Shown one piece after another: positions 1-7,572 of a stretch of DNA of 64,000 nucleotides (positions are counted from its first letter, which is position 1; the number at the start of each line of letters is the position of its first letter). This DNA comes from GCA-003244245 sp050700115. Its GTDB lineage: Bacteria; Actinomycetota; Actinomycetes; Mycobacteriales; Pseudonocardiaceae. The notes beneath the pieces were generated by a model. That model was not told where the DNA came from and did not search any database. It was given only the letters and a program-made list of their open reading frames with translations. The stretch is taken from NCBI GenBank assembly GCA_050700115.1, contig JBOHGG010000004.1, positions 62,001-126,000 of the forward strand, written 5' to 3'. The position numbers were made by a program, and so were the translations under genes.

Positions 1-217
1 CGGCCATCCGGCTAAAGATCCGGTCCAGCAACGCGCGGCGCAGCACCGGGTCGCCGAGAACCGCGTCGAGCTGCTCGGCTGAGGCGTGTTTGATCAGCCG
101 AGCGAAGGCCTGCGGCTCCATCGCGCCGATGTCGTTGCCGGGAGCCGGCGTGAGCAGCCGCACGAACTCCGCTGTGGACAGGTTCCTCGGATCGATGTTG
201 TTGACGTCGGCCATCAT
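1..217 (-). CDS. Partial gene, probable SCP2-like sterol-carrier family protein (N-terminal part)
   Basis: The minus strand opens with two adjacent ATG codons (217 and 214) and stays open to the left edge, so only about 72 N-terminal residues are present. The protein starts MADVNNIDPRNL and contains EFVRLL, then AFARLIKHASAEQL, and ends in LLDRIFSRMA. In actinobacterial SCP2-type sterol/lipid-binding proteins I recall, a short helical region like this, with a D-x-IF-x-RM block, precedes the lipid-binding fold. The diagnostic SCP2 domain lies off the window, so the family is inferred. No signal peptide is visible, so a cytosolic protein is expected. The gene is divergent from a TetR remnant that may once have regulated it. 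Confidence 0.5.
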   Translation of the reverse strand, partial: MMADVNNIDPRNLSTAEFVRLLTPAPGNDIGAMEPQAFARLIKHASAEQLDAVLGDPVLRRALLDRIFSRMA

Positions 218-241
218 CACTCCCTATCTACTCTTGAGTAA

Positions 242-490
242 GGTTACGGCTTCCACCTGGCATCGATGGACGATATCGCCGAAGTCGCCGAGGTCTCCAA
301 GCCGATGATCTACGCCTACCTCGGCTCCAAGGACGACCTGTTCACCGCGTGCATCCGCCGGGAGGCGCAGCGGCTGATGGAGTCGATCACCGCCGCGGTG
401 CCTACCGGCGCTGCTCTGACCCTGGCCACCCGGCTGATGGACATCGCCTGGACCGGCCTCGAGCACGCCGACCGACATCACTGTCCATGA
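242..490 (+). pseudogene. TetR-family regulator remnant
   Basis: The frame reads GYGFHLASMDDIAEVAEVSK and then PMIYAYLGSKDDLFTACIRR, which is the second half of a TetR helix-turn-helix (recognition helix plus the Y-x-x-F/L-x-SK-x-x-L block). A TAA stop at 239-241 sits directly in front, so the first helix is missing. The frame ends after about 80 codons, before any complete ligand-binding domain. It is therefore truncated at both ends. An ATG at 266 could still give a 74-residue product, but half the HTH would be absent, so I call it a relic of a regulator that faced the divergent gene on the left. Confidence 0.6.
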
Positions 491-695
491 TCTCGGGGAG
501 TGACTTCGGGGGAGGTGACGTGCTGCAGCGGCGATCTCGACACAGCTCCGTCACGGCGGTTGCCTGGGCGAGGATGAACCTGTCCGCACGAACGGGTGAA
601 CCCGGCGGGGCGAAGCCCGCATGTGGCGGGCAGCGACGATAGAAACGCGGTAGACGATCTCGTGGCGCCAGGCGCGGGAAGGGGAGGTCTCACTC

Positions 696-1091
696 ATGGC
701 GGGCTCAGTTCCTGAGGATCTCAAGTACACCCAGGACCACGAATGGGCGCGGCAGCGTCAGAGCGTGGCCGTGGTCGGCATCACCGATCACGCCCAAAGG
801 CAGCTCGGCGACGTCGTCTTCGTCGAGCTGCCGGAAGTCGGCGCCCGCTTCGAGGCGAACGAGCCGTTCGGGTCGGTGGAGTCGGTCAAGGCGGTGAGCG
901 AGGTGTTCGCGCCGGTCGCCGGTGAGGTCATCAAGGTCAACGAGGGACTTTCCGAGTCTCCGGAGCACCTCAACGATGACCCTTACGGAGATGGGTGGCT
1001 GATTGAGATCCGGATGACGGACGCCACCCCGGCACCAGGGCTGCTCACGCCGGCCGAGTACATCGCCTACACCCAAGAGGCAGATGACTGA
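696..1091 (+). CDS. gcvH: Glycine cleavage system H protein
   Basis: This 131-residue protein carries a lipoyl group in the glycine cleavage system, shuttling the aminomethyl group from glycine between the P and T proteins in the cytosol. The lipoylation site is in FGSVESVKAVSEV, with the modified lysine at residue 65. DHEWA near the N-terminus and the NDDPYGDGWL block near the C-terminus are typical of GcvH, and the length is normal. The ATG at 696 is preceded by GGGGAGGT, a good ribosome binding site. No gcvT or gcvP is next to it, so it stands alone. In the 200 bases upstream I could not recognise a glycine riboswitch. Confidence 0.93.
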   Translation: MAGSVPEDLKYTQDHEWARQRQSVAVVGITDHAQRQLGDVVFVELPEVGARFEANEPFGSVESVKAVSEVFAPVAGEVIKVNEGLSESPEHLNDDPYGDGWLIEIRMTDATPAPGLLTPAEYIAYTQEADD

Positions 1092-1114
1092 GGGCGCGTC
1101 GCGCTGCTACGCAC

Positions 1115-1160
1115 CTCGTGAGTGGCAAACAGTGTCATAGCACTGCTCCACATTCACGAG
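1115..1160. repeat. Imperfect palindrome, GTGAGTGG family, copy 1
   Basis: CTCGTGAGTGG at 1115-1125 is answered by CCACATTCACGAG ending at 1160, with an inner stem CAGTG/CACTG. The outer sequence closely matches the palindrome at 3561-3606 (CCGTGAGTGGCGAT). It lies between gcvH and the glycosyltransferase gene. It could act as a terminator for gcvH or be a dispersed REP-like element. Confidence 0.6.
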
Positions 1161-2206
1161 TGACCACAGTCGCCGTCCTGTCGTTCCGGCTCGGCGCGGC
1201 CGATGGGGTGTCGGTGGCTGCAGCACAGTGGGTCGCGGCGCTGCGCCGGCTCGGCTGCCGGGTGCGCACCGTTGCGGGAGCGGGCACCGCGGACCGCCTG
1301 GTACCCGGGCTCGCCTTCGACGCCGACCGCCTTGCCCGCCTCCGGGATGTCGAAACGGCGCTTCGCGGCGTCGATCTCGTCGTGGTGGAGAACATCTGCT
1401 CGCTGCCGATGAATCCGCCGGTGACTGAGGCTGTAGCGCAAGTGCTGCGGGGACGGCGGGCGGTGCTACGCCACCACGACCTGCCCTGGGAGCGGGAACG
1501 TTATGAACACCTGCGCGGCTGGCCACCGGACGACCCGAGTTGGCAGCACGTCGCGATCAGTGAGCACAGCGCCGCGGAGCTGGCCCGGCGTGGCATCGAC
1601 GCGACCGCTATCTACCACGGCTACGCCCGCACCCCGCGCCGCGGCAACCGGGCGGCCGGTCGGGCCGCGCTGGGCGTGGCGCCGCAGCAGCGGCTGCTGC
1701 TGCAGCCCACCCGGGCGATCGCGCGCAAGAACGTCGCCGCGGGGATCGCGCTGGCACAGGCCGTCGACGCGGTCTACTGGCTGACCGGGCCCGCCGAAGA
1801 GGGCTACGGTCCGCAGCTCGCCGACCTGCTGGCTCAGGCCCGCTGCCCGGTGCGTCGCGGGCTGCCCGGCGGGCTGCGGATGGCTGACGCCTACGCCGCC
1901 GCGGATGCAGTGGTGCTGCCCTCGACGTGGGAGGGCTTCGGCCTGCCATTGATCGAGTCCGCGCTGGCCGAGCGGCCGCTCGCGGTCAGCGACTACCCGG
2001 TGGCGCGTGAGGTGGCGAAACTGGGCTTCGCCTGGTTCCCCGTCGACGATCCAGCGCCGCTCGCCGCATGGTTCACCGACCCCGACCCAGCCCTGCTGGC
2101 GCGTAACCGAGTGTTGGCGCTGCTTCACTTCGGCCCGGACGCGCTGGCCGGCCGGCTCGCCGACATGCTAGCCCGAGCTGGGCTGCCGTGCCCTCGGCCT
2201 AGCTAG
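1160..2206 (+). CDS. GT4-type (GT-B fold) glycosyltransferase
   Basis: About 348 residues. The C-terminal half shows the GT-B family 4 signature: LLLQPTRAIARKN (nucleotide-sugar domain start), YAAADAVVLPSTWEGFGLPL, then IESALAERPLAVSDYPVAREV. The EGFGLPLIES block contains the E-x7-E pair that contacts the donor sugar nucleotide. The N-terminal half (VLSFRLGAADGVSVAAAQWV) is the acceptor-side Rossmann domain. It should transfer a sugar from an activated donor in the cytosol; donor and acceptor cannot be told from sequence. GTG at 1160 is chosen because the alternative GTG at 1118 lies inside a palindrome. An acyltransferase and a methyltransferase follow, suggesting a small group that decorates a glycan or glycolipid. 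Confidence 0.8.
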   Translation: MTTVAVLSFRLGAADGVSVAAAQWVAALRRLGCRVRTVAGAGTADRLVPGLAFDADRLARLRDVETALRGVDLVVVENICSLPMNPPVTEAVAQVLRGRRAVLRHHDLPWERERYEHLRGWPPDDPSWQHVAISEHSAAELARRGIDATAIYHGYARTPRRGNRAAGRAALGVAPQQRLLLQPTRAIARKNVAAGIALAQAVDAVYWLTGPAEEGYGPQLADLLAQARCPVRRGLPGGLRMADAYAAADAVVLPSTWEGFGLPLIESALAERPLAVSDYPVAREVAKLGFAWFPVDDPAPLAAWFTDPDPALLARNRVLALLHFGPDALAGRLADMLARAGLPCPRPS

Positions 2207-2322
2207 GTTGGTTGGTGGCGGTGGCGCCGAGGAGCTTAAGGAGTGTCAGCTCTGGCTTCCGGCGGAATCCAGCGCTGTCAGAAGCTGGGGGAGATCGACG
2301 GTCACGCAGTCGAGCAGTGTCG

Positions 2323-2502
2323 TCAGGCGGCATAGACCACCCGTGCGCTTGCCACGACGTCGTCCCTAAAGTAACGGCTCAGGTCGTGGTAAGTCCGCAG
2401 GTCGACCGCCCGGCCGATAGTTGCCTCCAGTTCGCGCTCCATCGCGGCGAGCGCGAAGATCTTGGTTGCGGCGAGTAGCGGACCGGAACGCACCGCTTGC
2501 AG
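2323..2502 (-). pseudogene. Remnant of a MNT-type nucleotidyltransferase antitoxin
   Basis: On the minus strand the stretch ending at 2323 reads ALAAMERELEATIGRAVDLR followed by TYHDLSRYFRDDVVASARVV. This resembles the C-terminal third of small MNT nucleotidyltransferases paired with HEPN toxins (ERELEALLGRKVDLVT...LSPRFRERVL). The catalytic GS-x-ARG...D-x-D part is absent, because the upstream frame runs into the antisense of the acyltransferase gene. No HEPN partner is visible. I treat it as a decayed toxin-antitoxin remnant. It occupies most of the 360-base gap between the flanking plus-strand genes. Confidence 0.4.
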
Positions 2503-2566
2503 CCGCGCTGATGTGGACACCCGACCCCTTCGGCGGCGCGGCGCTGCCCCAACTAGGGTTTCGATC

Positions 2567-3058
2567 ATGTCAATGCTGGACGACCTGCTGATCCGGGTGC
2601 TGCGTGGCCCGGTGCAGCGCCTGGTGGCCGAGGAACGCAACCGCTACACCCACGGTGACAGCGAGGATCCGCTCTACCGTTACCAGGTGCACGGTGCACT
2701 CGAGCGGCTGCATATCGACCCCACGGCGATCGTGAACAACGCGCTGTTCAACGTGTCCGGCGGGGAGATCACCATCGGCGAGTACGCCTTCTTCGGGCAC
2801 GAGGTCGCGGTGCTCACCGGCACTCACGACATCACCAAGTTCGGCCGGGAGCGGCAGACCACCTTTCCCCGGTCGGGACGTGACGTGGTGATCGAGGAGG
2901 GCGTCTGGGTGGCCAGTCACGCGATGGTGCTCGGGCCGGTGCGCATCGGGGCGCACGCGGTGGTCGCCGCCGGCGCCCTGGTACTGGAGGACGTGCCGCC
3001 CTACGCGGTCGTCGCGGGGCGCCCGGCGAAGGTGCTCAAGAAGATCGATCCGGTGTGA
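2567..3058 (+). CDS. Left-handed beta-helix (hexapeptide) O-acyltransferase
   Basis: A protein of about 163 residues (MSMLDDLLIRVLRGPVQRLV) with hexapeptide-repeat turns: IDPTAIVNNALF, GEITIGEYAFFGHEVAVLTG, DVVIEEGVWVASHAMVLGPV, RIGAHAVVAAGALVLEDVPP. It ends in the family-typical YAVVAGRPAKVLKKI. THDITKFGRERQ after the first coils matches the acetyl-CoA site loop of galactoside/serine O-acetyltransferase relatives. It should transfer acetyl or another acyl group to a sugar. ATGs at 2567 and 2573 are both possible starts. The stop overlaps the start of the following methyltransferase (GTGTGA), which indicates translational coupling. Confidence 0.8.
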   Translation: MSMLDDLLIRVLRGPVQRLVAEERNRYTHGDSEDPLYRYQVHGALERLHIDPTAIVNNALFNVSGGEITIGEYAFFGHEVAVLTGTHDITKFGRERQTTFPRSGRDVVIEEGVWVASHAMVLGPVRIGAHAVVAAGALVLEDVPPYAVVAGRPAKVLKKIDPV

Positions 3059-3567
3059 AGGTCGAGATCGGCGCGGGTGAGAACCCGCACCCCGATTACG
3101 ACGTGCACGTCGACATCCTCCCGCTGCCCGATATCGAGGTGATCAGCTGGATCGACCCGCTGCCGTTCGCCACCGCCTCGGTCGACGCGCTGCGCGCCAA
3201 CCACGTGCTCGAACACCAGAGCTACGAACTCGTCGAGCCGACCCTGCGCGAGTGGGCCCGGGTGATGCGACCTGGCGCCCGGCTGGACATCGGCGTGCCG
3301 GACGCCCGGTTCGTCGCCGGGCAGTGGGTGCGCGGCGAGATCGACACCGCCGAGGCGAACTACTGGATCCTCGGCGGCCACTCCGACCGGGCCGCCCACC
3401 AGGGCGTCGACGCACGCGGCGTGCCGAGATGGATCTGGAATGCCCACCACACCATGTTCGACGCCGAGTCGCTGGGCGCGCTGGTGTCCAGCTGCGGCTT
3501 CGTCGACCTGGACGTCTTCACCTACGACATCCGCAACCTGCGTTGCTTGGCGCTGCGCGCCCCGTGA
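3055..3567 (+). CDS. SAM-dependent methyltransferase, short class I type
   Basis: A 170-residue protein beginning KVEIGAGENPHPDYDVHVDI, with motif I as the EIGAGENP loop. This is followed by SVDALRANHVLEHQSYELVE and LREWARVMRPGARLDIGVPD, the pattern of compact methyltransferases often found in glycan and LPS-type clusters. It starts with GTG overlapping the acyltransferase stop, so the two genes are coupled. The substrate is unknown; the context (glycosyltransferase, O-acyltransferase) points to methylation of a sugar. The last codons overlap the left arm of a perfect palindrome at 3561-3606. Confidence 0.75.
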   Translation: MKVEIGAGENPHPDYDVHVDILPLPDIEVISWIDPLPFATASVDALRANHVLEHQSYELVEPTLREWARVMRPGARLDIGVPDARFVAGQWVRGEIDTAEANYWILGGHSDRAAHQGVDARGVPRWIWNAHHTMFDAESLGALVSSCGFVDLDVFTYDIRNLRCLALRAP

Positions 3568-3606
3568 GTGGCGATACTAGCTATGACTCGCATCGCCACT
3601 CACGGG
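3561..3606. terminator. Perfect 15-bp palindrome, GTGAGTGG family, copy 2
   Basis: CCCGTGAGTGGCGAT (3561-3575) is the exact reverse complement of ATCGCCACTCACGGG (3592-3606), with a 16-base loop. It covers the stop codon of the methyltransferase gene and ends 15 bases before the ATG of the NACHT gene. It probably terminates the upstream group and insulates the NACHT gene. It shares GTGAGTGGC with the palindrome at 1115-1160, so it may be a dispersed repeat. Confidence 0.65.
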
Positions 3607-3620
3607 TCTGAGGAGAGCAC

Positions 3621-6600
3621 ATGCCACTGGGCACAGCCGCGACCGGCGTCGGCAAGCAGGTGGTTACCCACGCGGTGCGCACGTGGTTGGGTGCGAGGCA
3701 GGCGCAGGCTGAACGCGACGCCGAGCTGGTCGATCTGGTGCGGCTCAACGTTGGGGACCACTTCCAGCGACGCAAGTTGGTCCGGCAACTGGAGGATCTG
3801 GCTGACCAGATCGCCGAGCGACTGCGGCCGGTCTACGAGCACGACTTCCGCAACGTGGCCGAGAACGAGCGGGTCGCCGCGTTGCTGGCGGTGGTCGATG
3901 CGCTGAAGGCCGCCGATCTGACCGACGACACGCTGTTCGCGGTGGACGTCGATGCGCGCAAACTGGCGCGATTGGTGCGCGAGCGCGTCCCCGTCCGGCG
4001 GGTGGGCTTGGCCGAGCCGGCCGAGCGGCTCTACGACGCGGTTCTCGATGAGAGCTGCATGGCACTGGTGCAGGTGGTCAAGCACCTGCCCGCGTTCGAG
4101 CCTCGTGCGCTGGCCGAGTTGCTGGGCCGGTTCTCCCAGGTGGTCGAGGGCATCGGCGAGGTACTGCGCCGGTTGCCGCGCACCACCCTCGATGCTCCGT
4201 CAGGCAGTGAACATGACGAGGAGTTCCGAGCCCGCTACCTCACCCATGTCAGCGAGACGCTGGACGAGCTGGAACAGTTCGGCATCGACGTCCGGCGCTA
4301 CAAGCCCCGCACGCTGGTCAGCGTCGCGTACCTGAGCCTGCAGGTCAGCACCGATCCCAGCCGCCGGGGTCGCGGTGACCAACCCGACGAGCGTTGGTTC
4401 ACCGACGGACGCCGCACCGTGACGAGCGGCAGCAGCAGCCTGCGGGCCGAGGCGGCGCTGGCCGAGAGCCCACGGACCTTGCTGCGGGGTGACGCAGGTT
4501 CGGGCAAGACGACGCTGCTGCAGTGGCTGGCCGTGACCGCCGCGCGCAGCGGGTTCTCCGGGCCGCTGGCGGACTGGAACAGTTCCGTGCCGTTCCTGGT
4601 CCGGTTGCGCAGCTACGCTGACCGTCCGCTGCCCCGGCCGGAGCAGTTCCTCACAGGGGTGGCCGATCCACTGGTGGACGTCCTGCCGGCGGGATGGGTG
4701 CACCGGCAGTTCGGCACTGGTCGAGCGTTGCTGCTCGTCGACGGCGTAGACGAACTGCTCCCTGCTCAGAGGCCAGCCGTCCGCCGATGGTTGCGGGGCC
4801 TGCATACCGAGTACCCGCAGCTTCGGATGGTGGTGACTTCGCGTCCCGGGGCCGCCGACCGGGGCTGGCTGGCGGGTGAGGGGTTCGCGCCGGTGCTGCT
4901 GGAACGGATGTCCCCACTCGACGTGACGGCGTTCTGCCGCCGCTGGCACGACGCCATGCGCGACGCGGCCCAGCGCTCGGCTGTCACGCTACCGTGCCGC
5001 GCCGACGAGTTACCCGAGCACGAGCGGGCGCTGCTGCGCCAGCTCGACGGACGCAGGCACCTGCGCGGGCTAGCGAGTAGCCCACTGCTGTGCGCGATGC
5101 TCTGCGCGCTCAACCTCGACCGCCGCCAGCAGCTTCCCCCGGACCGGATGGCACTCTACCGGGACGCCTTGGCCCTGCTGCTGGAACGCCGCGACGCCGA
5201 GCGCGAGGTGCCCGCAAGCCGTGCCGTCGTGCTCGACGCCGCCAGCTTGCTCGCGATCCTGCAGCACGTGGCATGGCGGCTGAGCTTGGCCGGGCGCGCG
5301 GAGCTACCCCGCGACGACGTGCTGGACATGGTTCGGCGCGCGGTGGATCGGATGCCCAATGTCGAGTACTCGGCGCAGGACGTGCTGGAACACCTGCTGG
5401 ACCGCAGCGGGGTGATCCGCGAACCGGTGCTTGGCCGGGTCGACTTCGTGCACCGCACCTTCCAGGAGTACCTGGCGGCCAAGGAAGCTGTTGAGGACCA
5501 GGCGGCCGACGCGCTCGTCACCCGCGCTCATCTCGACCAGTGGTGGGAGACCATCGTGATGGCCGTCGGGCACGCCACCCCGGAGCGCCGCGCGGTGCTG
5601 CTGGATAGCGTGCTGAACCGCGCCGACACCGAACCGAAACACTGCCGGCGGTTGCGCCTGCTGGCCGCCGCCTGCCTGGACACCGCGCAGATGGTCGCCC
5701 CCGAGGTCACCAGTCGAGTCGAGGCAGCAGTCGACCAGCTGGTGCCGCCGCGCGGGCAGAACGAGACCCGCTCTCTGGCACTTGCCGGTGGCCGGGTGCT
5801 GCGACGATTGCCCTCCACTCTGGACGGGCTGAGCGACGCCTCGGCCGCCGCGTCCGTGAAGACCGCCGCCCTGGTCGGTGGCCCCGAGGCGCTCAGGCTG
5901 CTTGCCCGGTGGTCGCCCGACCCGCGCGCCGCGGTGCAGCAGGCCCTCGCGCAGGCGTGGCGCTACTTCGACCCCGCTGACTATGCCCAGGCTGTACTGC
6001 GGGATGCCCCACTGGACCATGGTGATATCACAGTCACGCTGGTCGAACACATTTCACCCCTACGCACCCTACAAAATCTCCGTAGCGTGTCGCTGCGCCT
6101 GTTCGACTCAGGCAAAGTCGATGACCTTGCCTTCCTCCATGATGCGCCACCGTCCACGATCGAGCTAGAGGTTCAAGTCGCAGGACCGGTCGATCTCTCG
6201 GGTCTCGCCAACTGCCCCACATTGGAAAGGGTACACGTAACCGGTGGAGAAGTCAGCGCGGGGTTAAAGATAATCGGCACGCTACCAAAACTCGAACGCC
6301 TGCAAATCCACCATCCAGCTGGAGGTCAAAGTCTGTCCTTTCTGGCTGACTGTCCTGCACTGATAGGTGTCACGTTGTATGGTTGCACCGAGCTGTCGGA
6401 TCTTTCGGCGCTGGTGTCAGCCTCGCGCCTGAGAGATGTGTATCTGCTGAACGCCAAGCGTCTTCGTGGTCTAGGTGCCCTCACTGAACTCCCCGATCTC
6501 ACGTCGTTGTTAATCGCGGATGCTCCGCTCCCCGGTGGTTTTGCTGCTATGACGCCTGTCCTCGATCGGCTCAAGGCGCTTTACGTGTGGTCGGTGACCA

Positions 6601-6917
6601 CAGCCACAGCCCCGTCGCTCGATGCGCTCGTCGGCGGGACACTGGATTATCTCAGTCTTGCCGACTGTCCAATCACCGATTTGGGGCCATTGAGCACGCT
6701 GCAATCCTTGACACATGTCTGCCTGCAACGGCTCCCTGGAGTGCACCTTGCACCGCTGGTCTCACTGCCGGAGCTGCGTCTGCTATCGCTGAGAGAAATG
6801 AACAATCCGGTCGATCTGTCGCCGCTTGCCCAGACGGACCATCGCCTGCGGGTAGAGCTGTGGGATACGCCCACAGTGGGGGAACCGGGTCCCCTGGTCA
6901 AGGTCCGGCGACACTGA
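3621..6917 (+). CDS. NACHT-family STAND NTPase with leucine-rich-like C-terminal repeats
   Basis: A 1098-residue protein. Residues 1 to about 250 are an all-helical N-terminal domain, probably an NNH-type NACHT N-terminal helical domain. The NTPase has Walker A GDAGSGKT (290-297), Walker B LLLVDGVDEL with DGVDE at 374-378, and VVTSRPG near 408-414. FVHRTFQEYLAAKEAVED near 611 is the winged-helix landmark of NACHT proteins. From about residue 810 there are short repeats such as LANCPTLERVHV and LSTLQSLTHVCLQRLPG, an irregular LRR sensor region. Bacterial NACHT proteins are known anti-phage sensors; no separate effector domain is obvious. Start: GAGGAG lies 7 bases upstream of the ATG. The repeat region (about 6.05-6.9 kb) is visibly poorer in G+C than the NTPase region. 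Confidence 0.85.
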   Translation: MPLGTAATGVGKQVVTHAVRTWLGARQAQAERDAELVDLVRLNVGDHFQRRKLVRQLEDLADQIAERLRPVYEHDFRNVAENERVAALLAVVDALKAADLTDDTLFAVDVDARKLARLVRERVPVRRVGLAEPAERLYDAVLDESCMALVQVVKHLPAFEPRALAELLGRFSQVVEGIGEVLRRLPRTTLDAPSGSEHDEEFRARYLTHVSETLDELEQFGIDVRRYKPRTLVSVAYLSLQVSTDPSRRGRGDQPDERWFTDGRRTVTSGSSSLRAEAALAESPRTLLRGDAGSGKTTLLQWLAVTAARSGFSGPLADWNSSVPFLVRLRSYADRPLPRPEQFLTGVADPLVDVLPAGWVHRQFGTGRALLLVDGVDELLPAQRPAVRRWLRGLHTEYPQLRMVVTSRPGAADRGWLAGEGFAPVLLERMSPLDVTAFCRRWHDAMRDAAQRSAVTLPCRADELPEHERALLRQLDGRRHLRGLASSPLLCAMLCALNLDRRQQLPPDRMALYRDALALLLERRDAEREVPASRAVVLDAASLLAILQHVAWRLSLAGRAELPRDDVLDMVRRAVDRMPNVEYSAQDVLEHLLDRSGVIREPVLGRVDFVHRTFQEYLAAKEAVEDQAADALVTRAHLDQWWETIVMAVGHATPERRAVLLDSVLNRADTEPKHCRRLRLLAAACLDTAQMVAPEVTSRVEAAVDQLVPPRGQNETRSLALAGGRVLRRLPSTLDGLSDASAAASVKTAALVGGPEALRLLARWSPDPRAAVQQALAQAWRYFDPADYAQAVLRDAPLDHGDITVTLVEHISPLRTLQNLRSVSLRLFDSGKVDDLAFLHDAPPSTIELEVQVAGPVDLSGLANCPTLERVHVTGGEVSAGLKIIGTLPKLERLQIHHPAGGQSLSFLADCPALIGVTLYGCTELSDLSALVSASRLRDVYLLNAKRLRGLGALTELPDLTSLLIADAPLPGGFAAMTPVLDRLKALYVWSVTTATAPSLDALVGGTLDYLSLADCPITDLGPLSTLQSLTHVCLQRLPGVHLAPLVSLPELRLLSLREMNNPVDLSPLAQTDHRLRVELWDTPTVGEPGPLVKVRRH

Positions 6918-6966
6918 CACAGCGCCGGAAAGCTGCCGCGGACGCGATCCTCCACGCGCTTCTTTC

Positions 6967-7572
6967 TCAACGTGAAAGTGAACGGAGAGGAAGAGGCAGG
7001 ATCAGTACGTCAAATAAAGGCGCGTGGTCCCATCCTGGTCGCAACTGTGCCACCTTGCGCCATCCCCAATGTAGGTACGCGCGGCGGGCATGAACGTTGT
7101 CCGGCTCGACAAGCAGGGTGGCACGCTGCTCCTCCCGGCCGAGCAGGAGCTGGTCGTGCAGTGCGTGCGCTATACCCTTCCCGGCCCGATCCTGAAGAAC
7201 CATGATCTCTGAAAGACCAAAAGTTCGATGACCATCTTCCCAGGTGAAGCCCGGTTCAGGCTCTTCAAGCAAACCTGACCACCAGCCGGTAGTCGTTGCG
7301 CGCTCGTTAAGCGGCCAGCCCCAGGTTTGCCCGACCGCGTCGTCCCCTTGGAAAGCTACCACCAAGTCAAAACTGGATCCCGACGTGTATGCATCAAACC
7401 TGTGCATGAATGTCTCGACGCTATCGAAGGGATCACCGCTAGCGATCGCATCGACATACGAACCGACGTACACAGCCTCGACTACGGCACGGATCTGACG
7501 CGCGCTGGCGGCATCATAGCGGCGGAAGGTGACGTCGGCGTCACCGATCGACCCAATATTCGACGCTGTCAT
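6967..7572 (-). CDS. GNAT-family N-acetyltransferase
   Basis: About 201 residues (MTASNIGSIGDADVTFRRYD). The GNAT acetyl-CoA region reads LSEIMVLQDRAGKGIAHAL (motif A, Q/R-x-x-G-x-G/A pattern), followed by LLVEPDNVHARRAYLHWGWR (motif B, N-x-x-A-x-x-x-Y-x-x-x-G-W). It should acetylate an amine on a small molecule or protein; the substrate cannot be read. The preferred start is the ATG at 7572, whose ATGA overlaps the stop of the preceding regulator, so the two are co-translated. An upstream in-frame ATG at 7590 exists but would lie inside the regulator gene. Confidence 0.8.
   Translation of the reverse strand: MTASNIGSIGDADVTFRRYDAASARQIRAVVEAVYVGSYVDAIASGDPFDSVETFMHRFDAYTSGSSFDLVVAFQGDDAVGQTWGWPLNERATTTGWWSGLLEEPEPGFTWEDGHRTFGLSEIMVLQDRAGKGIAHALHDQLLLGREEQRATLLVEPDNVHARRAYLHWGWRKVAQLRPGWDHAPLFDVLILPLPLRSLSR

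Noticed and set aside
491..695. Possible glycine riboswitch upstream of gcvH
   Set aside because: I looked for paired aptamer cores and a downstream expression platform and could not identify the conserved glycine-aptamer blocks; gcvH alone is not enough evidence.
2212..2478. Plus-strand 88-codon frame after the glycosyltransferase
   Set aside because: The translation is Arg/Ser-rich with no domain, and the opposite strand carries a better explanation (MNT remnant).
6967..7572. GNAT as a MccE-type immunity enzyme for the microcin C-like operon
   Set aside because: It is 16 kb away, coupled to its own regulator, and has no sequence feature tying it to aminoacyl-adenylate acetylation.
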